Shown here piece after piece: positions 58,888 to 64,000 of a DNA stretch of 64,000 bases. The stretch is from Arabidopsis thaliana (Eukaryota > Streptophyta > Magnoliopsida > Brassicales > Brassicaceae), in contig NC_003075.7 in NCBI RefSeq assembly GCF_000001735.4, forward strand, positions 3,039,001 through 3,103,000. Direction: 5' to 3'. How positions within the stretch are numbered: the first letter of the stretch is position 1; the number at the start of each line of letters is the position of its first letter. The notes under the pieces were generated by a model. It was not told the DNA's origin and searched no databases. It saw nothing but the letters and a program-made list of their open reading frames with translations. The translations under genes were made by a program, and so were the position numbers.

Positions 58888-60354
58888 CACTCGACCCCGA
58901 TGTCGAGTGTCTTCATCTCCATCATCTGACCACCACTCGATCACCTCACTCGACCCCAAGGTCGAGTGTTTTCATCTCTATCACCAGATCACCACTCGAT
59001 CACACCACTCTACTTGGAAGTCGAGTATCACCATCACCACCACTCGACTACATACTCGATGGCAAGCTTTAGAGTCTTCTTCATTCCGCACTCAACCAGA
59101 CACTCGAGCATAAGGAAGAAAAGAAGACTCCAGCTATTCACTCGACCTCCCACTTGACCACCTGGGTCGAGTACAATTCTTAATCCGTCCCAATACTGCG
59201 TCGTTTTAAGTATTAGGGTTTCAGAAATATTTCGCTATAAGTAGCATGCACTTTACATTTTCGAGAAAAAGTTTTTATCTAGTTTTATTCCGCAGACCTT
59301 GTGTTCTAAACCTTTTGTAATCCAGATTTCTCTTTATCTATTCATTATTCAGTATTCAGCTTTTGTTCTTGATTTCGTTCTACTGTTGTTCATTCTGTTA
59401 TCATCCTGCTGTTACACTGTTGTTATCATGTTTTCAACTTGTTCAACGTTTATGCTTTCTGTTATGATGTCTGAGTAGTGAATAGGTTTCTGAGGATGGG
59501 TTAGAGTAGTGTAGAATTCTCAGTATGCTAGGTGATTGAGTATTGATTGATAGATCCCTTCTGGATTAGTTGTTCTTAATGCATATTGCTTTGTGATCAA
59601 CTGGAATTTGAGCCCAGACATTTCCGCGCCCAAAAGTTGTTCGATGAAATGTCTGAACCACTAATTCCAGAGATTCGTGGCCCTGTACCAAGGTATTGGT
59701 TGCAGGGAGCGTTTTGGGTTTAACTTGTTGATTCGTAATGCCTGTTAGGTTAGCTCTCGTCAATGGTGATTGAGTCTGGGACTACGTTAACTGGAGGGTC
59801 TCTGTTGCGGTGGCACTTAGATTTGGTTAATGAACTTGTTGTCTAGGGTTAATTTATTGAGCATGTCAATCACCTGTAAACTGAGGAAACAAAACTACTC
59901 AATTACCCCATCCTCGGGAATTCTTTATCTGATTGAATTCTTTGTTTACTCTACTGTTGTTTACTGCATCTTGTTATCTGTCGTTTAATTTCAGCAGTTC
60001 TTTCTTGTTACTCGACCTCATACTCGACCACTCAGTTGTCTGGCAACAGACTGTGCAGTCGAGTATCTGTGTTTTATTTTTCTGTCTGTTACTCGACCTG
60101 TCACTCGACCTCACCCAGTGCTCTGCAAAGAGCTGTGTTGGTCGAGTGTTTTACTGTTTCTGCTTGAAATTCTCTTTTCTGCATGTTCACTTAGAACTGC
60201 TAGAACACACCACAACCTGTTATTGCTTGGCTTGACTTAGTGACTTCTGATCACATCTTGATTGTTAGCATCACACCCATTTGGATTGACAAGCTAAAAT
60301 ACTACAACGACATGATTGGTGTTTTAGGATAACTGACTTAAAAACCTGTTATCA
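58888..60354 (+). repeat. Right-hand part of solo LTR F
   Basis: Begins with the CACTC copy and runs to ACCTGTTATCA. It is opposite in orientation to the adjacent E LTR, so the two form a ~1.4-kb imperfect inverted repeat. Confidence 0.9.
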
Positions 60355-60998
60355 AAATACCAGATGGCTCTAGATGCAGCGAGCAATGGTAACTTCAATA
60401 CACGTTATCCAGCTGATAGAGAATCTCGCTTGTAGTAACAGCACCAAGAATGTTGACTTTGGGAGGAAGAAGATTGCTGGAGCTGTTTCAGGTAATCAAA
60501 TAGCAGAGGATAAGACTATTGAGTCCGAATAGGAGTCTGAAGAGGGACTCTTCTACATAGATAGTCAGAGCTACGGAAGTTTGGACAACCATAGGGTAAC
60601 TTCAGTGGGAACGGGTTTACAGGGAACCAGAGTTCATCAAACTACACTCCAAATCTTGCCTTCCAGAAAACATTTCCTCAAAGGAACTTTCAGAGGACCT
60701 ATGGTAATTCAGCAAGCCCCCCCCCCTCCCTCTACCCTCATTAGAGACAAGAATGGAATCCATGCTTGAGTAGATTCTTGAGAGCCAAACAAAGCTTGTT
60801 ATGGAGTTTAATGGTAGATCGACAATGATAGCTCTCACTTGAAGAAGCTAGATGTACAGGTAGCTCAAACTGCACAGTCCATTCAGAGACAAGAGGGCTT
60901 TCTTCCTGGAAAACCCTAATGCTAACCCAAGGAAGAGTTGTAATGTAACACCCGCCCCGCCTTATAGGACAAGACGACATGTTATTCATCTGATCTAG
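60355..60998 (+). pseudogene. Gag of Athila D, second part
   Basis: Starts with the AAATA duplication and reads QMALDAASNGNFN, matching the [11 protein letters not shown] of gag in B and E. It then runs through several frames (FGRKKIAGAVSGNQIAEDK, LDNHRVTSVGTG) to NPRKSC, where LTR G entered. Bases 60944-60998 are the first 55 bp of G. Confidence 0.8.
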
Positions 60999-61304
60999 GA
61001 GGACCTATGGTAATTCAGCAAGCCCCCCCCCCTCCCTCTACCCTCATTAGAGACAAGAATGGAATCCATGCTTGAGTAGATTCTTGAGAGCCAAACAAAG
61101 CTTGTTATGGAGTTTAATGGTAGATCGACAATGATAGCTCTCACTTGAAGAAGCTAGATGTACAGGTAGCTCAAACTGCACAGTCCATTCAGAGACAAGA
61201 GGGCTTTCTTCCTGGAAAACCCTAATGCTAACCCAAGGAAGAGTTGTAATGTAACACCCGCCCCGCCTTATAGGACAAGACGACATGTTATTCATCTGAT
61301 CTAG
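60693..61304 (+). repeat. 306-bp exact tandem duplication
   Basis: 60693-60998 and 60999-61304 appear identical. Each holds 251 bp of D gag, including a C-run of about nine to ten, and the first 55 bp of solo LTR G, so the duplication followed G's insertion. Confidence 0.95.
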
Positions 61305-63058
61305 TCAAAACGTTTTCTTTAAACTTCACACACAAACAAAATATTGCACATAATTTCTCACGCTTACTAACCTGAGGAAAAAAAAGGAAAAAGAAGGGGT
61401 AAGTAAAGAATACTCATTGAGGGGAATCAACTGTGCCCACTAAAACATAGAACACTTTCTAAAGCTATACAACCATCATCATAACACATAAACTTAGAGA
61501 CACACAATCAACCTAACATGCTTTAACTTCTAACAACACATTTGTAACAATCATCTTATATATATATATATATATATATTAATATAAACATACTCATCCT
61601 CGTGATGACTAGAACCTCAAAAGTGGAGGCTGGCCCTCGTGGCCCAGACACTCCCATTCCGGGCTCGTCATCCGTTTTTGACCAGCTGTTAACCCGTCGG
61701 TCAATCACTGTCCACATCACTAGGGAGACCATGGCCCATAGCTCGATTCTCCCCAGTCTTACATTCATCATACATACATACTCATAATCGTACTTAACAT
61801 ACACATACTTATTATATTATACATAACATCACATTATCAAACATCATACTCAACAATCAGAATGTCATATCATCATCTAATCTTCTTCTACACAATCAGA
61901 TCTAAGTCTACATATCATGCGTCAAGAAGCATAACAAAAGAAAATGATAATATGTTTCGCAAATACCACCCTCACCTTAGCCTAGTTGAAGATGACAACA
62001 CACTTCTCTTTCTTCCTCATTTAGACAAATTTAAGCTCTATCTTGATTCTCCTTCGATCAGGACCTCAATACACGAGTAATTAAAGCTTCTGCAAAGCTT
62101 CAGCTCTAACCGAGCTCGTTTGCGCCATCAAACAATAAAACTCGTTACGATTTACTCAATATAATTCTGTCTCAGAAACATATGCATAAGTCAGTAACCA
62201 ACCGTTAGAAATGTAATCCCACCGTTGAATATGTAGTTAGTTGTACCATGAATAACTCCACAAATTTACAGCATGATCGGACTTCATTACAAGCTCCAAA
62301 CGTTGTCTTCAACAAGCCATCTCGAACTGTCATTTAGGGTTTCCTAGATTTGACAGACTTTTCAGTTACTTGTCATGAAAGAAACGTGCATAATTTCTTG
62401 AATATAAACTCGATTCCAACTTTGTCAGCGGCTATAGATTCTTGATATCGTGATCTTAACATATACACCTTACTCGTGATCTGATTCCTTCCTTTCTTTG
62501 CCCAATCTCTGATTTTACTAAGAACTGCTTCATCTCACTTCTCCTTAATGACATGAACCAGATCTCTATCTCTCCATTTTCCTCCATTGCGGTGGTGACG
62601 ATCCGTTCTCATCCAAAGCATCCCGCCTTCTCCACTACTCCGTTTACTTCTCTTCGATCATCTTTCTCTTTCTCATCAGGCCAAATTCACTCTATCTTAA
62701 ATCAAGTTCTCTTTCTCTGATTGTGTTTAATCTCTCTCTCTCTCATCTCTCGATGAAGACAACACGTCAACATGACACAACAGTGTCACAATTAGTCTCG
62801 GCTTCCTCCACCACCACCCATGAGCTCTTTCCCTTTTCTTTGATCCAATAAATAAAACTCACCACGACGTCGTCTGTTTGGTTACTCGGAGGCGGCGGCT
62901 GCGATCCCACTATTATGCCTTAGGGTTTCTCAAGGTTTTCTTTATTTTTCATTCGCGCCCAACAACGATGGTATATATATATGCCTTTGGACTCTAAATG
63001 GGCTGTCTCATATTTCCAAAACAAAATAGCCCATCGAATGAGGGAGTGGGGTGTTACA
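61250..63058. mobile_element. Solo LTR G, 1.8 kb
   Basis: Starts TGTAACACCCGCCCC and ends GAGTGGGGTGTTACA, with TGTAA at 61245-61249 (and 60939-60943) and 63059-63063 as a perfect target duplication. Short inverted ends, five-base duplication, and no primer site or coding sequence indicate a solo LTR. Family and orientation are not recognised; it is unrelated to the Athila LTRs here. It contains a TA microsatellite at 61557-61578 and CT-rich sequence near 62730. Confidence 0.8.
61557..61578. repeat. TA microsatellite
   Basis: About eleven TA dinucleotides inside solo LTR G. Confidence 0.9.
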
Positions 63059-63289
63059 TGTAATGCCATCTTAACCAGAGATGGAGATGATGTGTGGGAA
63101 GAAGTTGATACTGAAGAAGAGCTAGAACTCGCTGCTATATAGTTGGTGTCGACCGACACCTTCCAGTGTCGATCGACACTCTATGGAACACTCTTCTCTA
63201 AGACGATTCCATATGACGGTGTCGATCGACACACCTCAAGTGTCGATCGACACTAGGTTCGGACTGCACCATATGAGGTGTGAATTCTG
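63059..63289 (+). pseudogene. Gag of Athila D, third part with palindrome pairs 4 and 5
   Basis: After TGTAA the frame reads NAILTRDGDDVWEEVDTEEE and stops (TAG) at about 63142. Palindromes follow at 63146-63159 and 63166-63179 (20 bp apart) and at 63219-63232 and 63240-63253 (21 bp apart), all of the form GTGTCGA(T/C)CGACAC. Confidence 0.8.
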
Positions 63290-64000
63290 ATGAAGCTTGA
63301 GTCTGCTTACACTCCCCCTGTCTCTTATCCGAGGACGCGTCGTTCTAAGCAGGAGATCCATGCTACTAAGTGCACAGCCATCATGGAGAAGATCCTCACT
63401 TCTCTTCCTAAGGATGTTTCTCAGACATCTTCTACTCCACTCAACAGGTATGCCAAGCGACTTGTTGACAATGGTATTAGCTCCGATGAAGCTAAATTGC
63501 TGACAAGGAACATCAGTGCAATCATGCTTCTTAAGGTTAAGAAAGAAAAGGCACAAAGAGTGGACATTGCTTAGTACATCTGTACTATCACTCCCGATCA
63601 GACCACTGAGAAGCTTCCAGATCTAGGTAGCTTTGTTCTTGATTGCTCTATCTCCACAAGCAGGTTTAGCCGCTCTTTGTGTGACCTGGGATCAAGTATC
63701 AACCTCATTCCTAAGTCTGTTGCTCAGAGACTAGGCATGACTAACTACAGGCAGACTAGAATCACTCTTTTCTTCGCGGATCGTTCCAAACGCATCCCTG
63801 AAGGAATCCTTGAAAAATGTTCCTGTTAAGTTTGATAACTCCCTAATCCCTGCTGATTTCGTGGTCCTAGACTACGATAAGGACCCCAAGGATCCTCTTA
63901 TCCTTGGAAGAGCATTCATAGCTACAGCTGGTGCTAGGATTGATGTGAAGAGAGGTAGGATCTCTCTCAAAGGATGTCATTTGGAGATGGAGTTTGGTAT
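63290..64000 (+). pseudogene. Protease region of Athila D
   Basis: 63290-63574 (MKLESAYTPPVSYPRTRR…) is the segment before the protease and ends in TAG. The same frame continues with FVLDCSISTSRFSRSLCDLG and SSINLIPKSVAQRLG, the Asp-Leu-Gly catalytic motif, to a frameshift near 63815. It then reads PADFVVLDYDKDPKDPLILG and RAFIATAGARIDV to the window end. One stop and one frameshift are visible; the rest of pol is outside the window. Confidence 0.85.

Larger units (their letters stand above)
47716..60354 (+). mobile_element. Solo LTR F (Athila), split by element E
   Basis: LTR of ~1765 bp in two pieces, 47716-48018 and 58893-60354, with ends TGATAAGTGTG and ACCTGTTATCA. It aligns in opposite orientation to the LTRs of E, so it is the same family. 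The target duplication AAATA flanks it directly with no internal sequence, the mark of recombination between two LTRs of one element. TATA-like ctataagtagc at 59235-59245. Confidence 0.9.
45570..64000 (+). mobile_element. Athila D, plus strand, host of nested insertions
   Basis: Probable 5' LTR 45570-46681, primer site 46686, gag from 46809, then protease running off the window at 64000. Internal sequence is interrupted at 47715 (solo LTR F with E inside) and at 60943/61249 (solo LTR G). It resumes in frame after each target duplication: DWKY then QMALDAASNG, and NPRKSC then NAILTRDGDD. It differs from A/B/E in its LTR and in carrying GTGTCGATCGACAC pairs. Gag has stops at 47105 and elsewhere. 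Confidence 0.85.

Noticed and set aside
47716..60354. F as the 5' LTR of a full plus-strand element
   Set aside because: The AAATA duplication directly flanks the LTR and D gag resumes at once, so no internal sequence follows.
61556..61804. Open frames around the TA microsatellite in LTR G
   Set aside because: Overlapping frames on both strands inside a solo LTR, with no domains.

Overview
The window is plant pericentromeric heterochromatin, almost certainly Arabidopsis and most probably A. thaliana. The evidence is a ~178-bp CEN180-type centromeric satellite, a ~498-bp 5S rDNA array whose genes have the Arabidopsis -28/-12/-1 upstream elements, and Athila-type Ty3/Gypsy elements with a tRNA-Asp primer site and the ATHILA ORF1 protein. 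I see no ordinary single-copy host protein gene. All coding-like sequence belongs to decayed retrotransposons; the only host genes are 5S rRNA genes.

Layout. 1-8812: CEN180 satellite, changing orientation at about 933, with higher-order structure and one 67-bp internal duplication. 8813-14301: 3' half of a minus-strand Athila (A) inserted straight into satellite. 14302-15301: exactly 1000 N, with GAATTC on both edges. 15302-22550: 5S rDNA array with 14 genes (one carrying a 31-bp internal deletion), a 3' gene fragment at the left edge and a decayed partial unit at the right edge. 22551-33810: minus-strand Tat-lineage Ty3/Gypsy element (integrase, RNase H, RT, protease, gag), cut off inside integrase by the 5S junction and split inside gag by a 6-kb gag-only LTR element (I, 26196-32194). 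33811-35388: 3' end of a plus-strand Athila (C). 35389-44897: minus-strand non-autonomous Athila (B). 44898-45325: rearranged Athila remnant (H). 45326-45569: unassigned sequence. 45570-64000 (runs off the window): plus-strand Athila (D) carrying further insertions.

The D region is a layered nest that can be read base by base. D's gag is interrupted by solo LTR F (47716-60354, target duplication AAATA). F is itself interrupted by a complete Athila, E (48019-58887, target duplication CACTC). Further along gag is solo LTR G (61250-63058, target duplication TGTAA), whose left boundary was later copied in a 306-bp tandem duplication. D also carries pairs of a GTGTCGATCGACAC palindrome at a near-constant 20-21 bp offset.

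Functionally, the 5S genes are the only plausible expressed loci and the satellite the only plausible structural one. B and E keep LTRs, primer site, gag-protease and ORF1 but lack reverse transcriptase and integrase, so any mobility would have needed enzymes from another element. The gag-only element I and the two solo LTRs are likewise non-autonomous. All protein genes carry stops or frameshifts. Boundaries were set by eye from LTR alignment, TG...CA ends, primer sites and target duplications.
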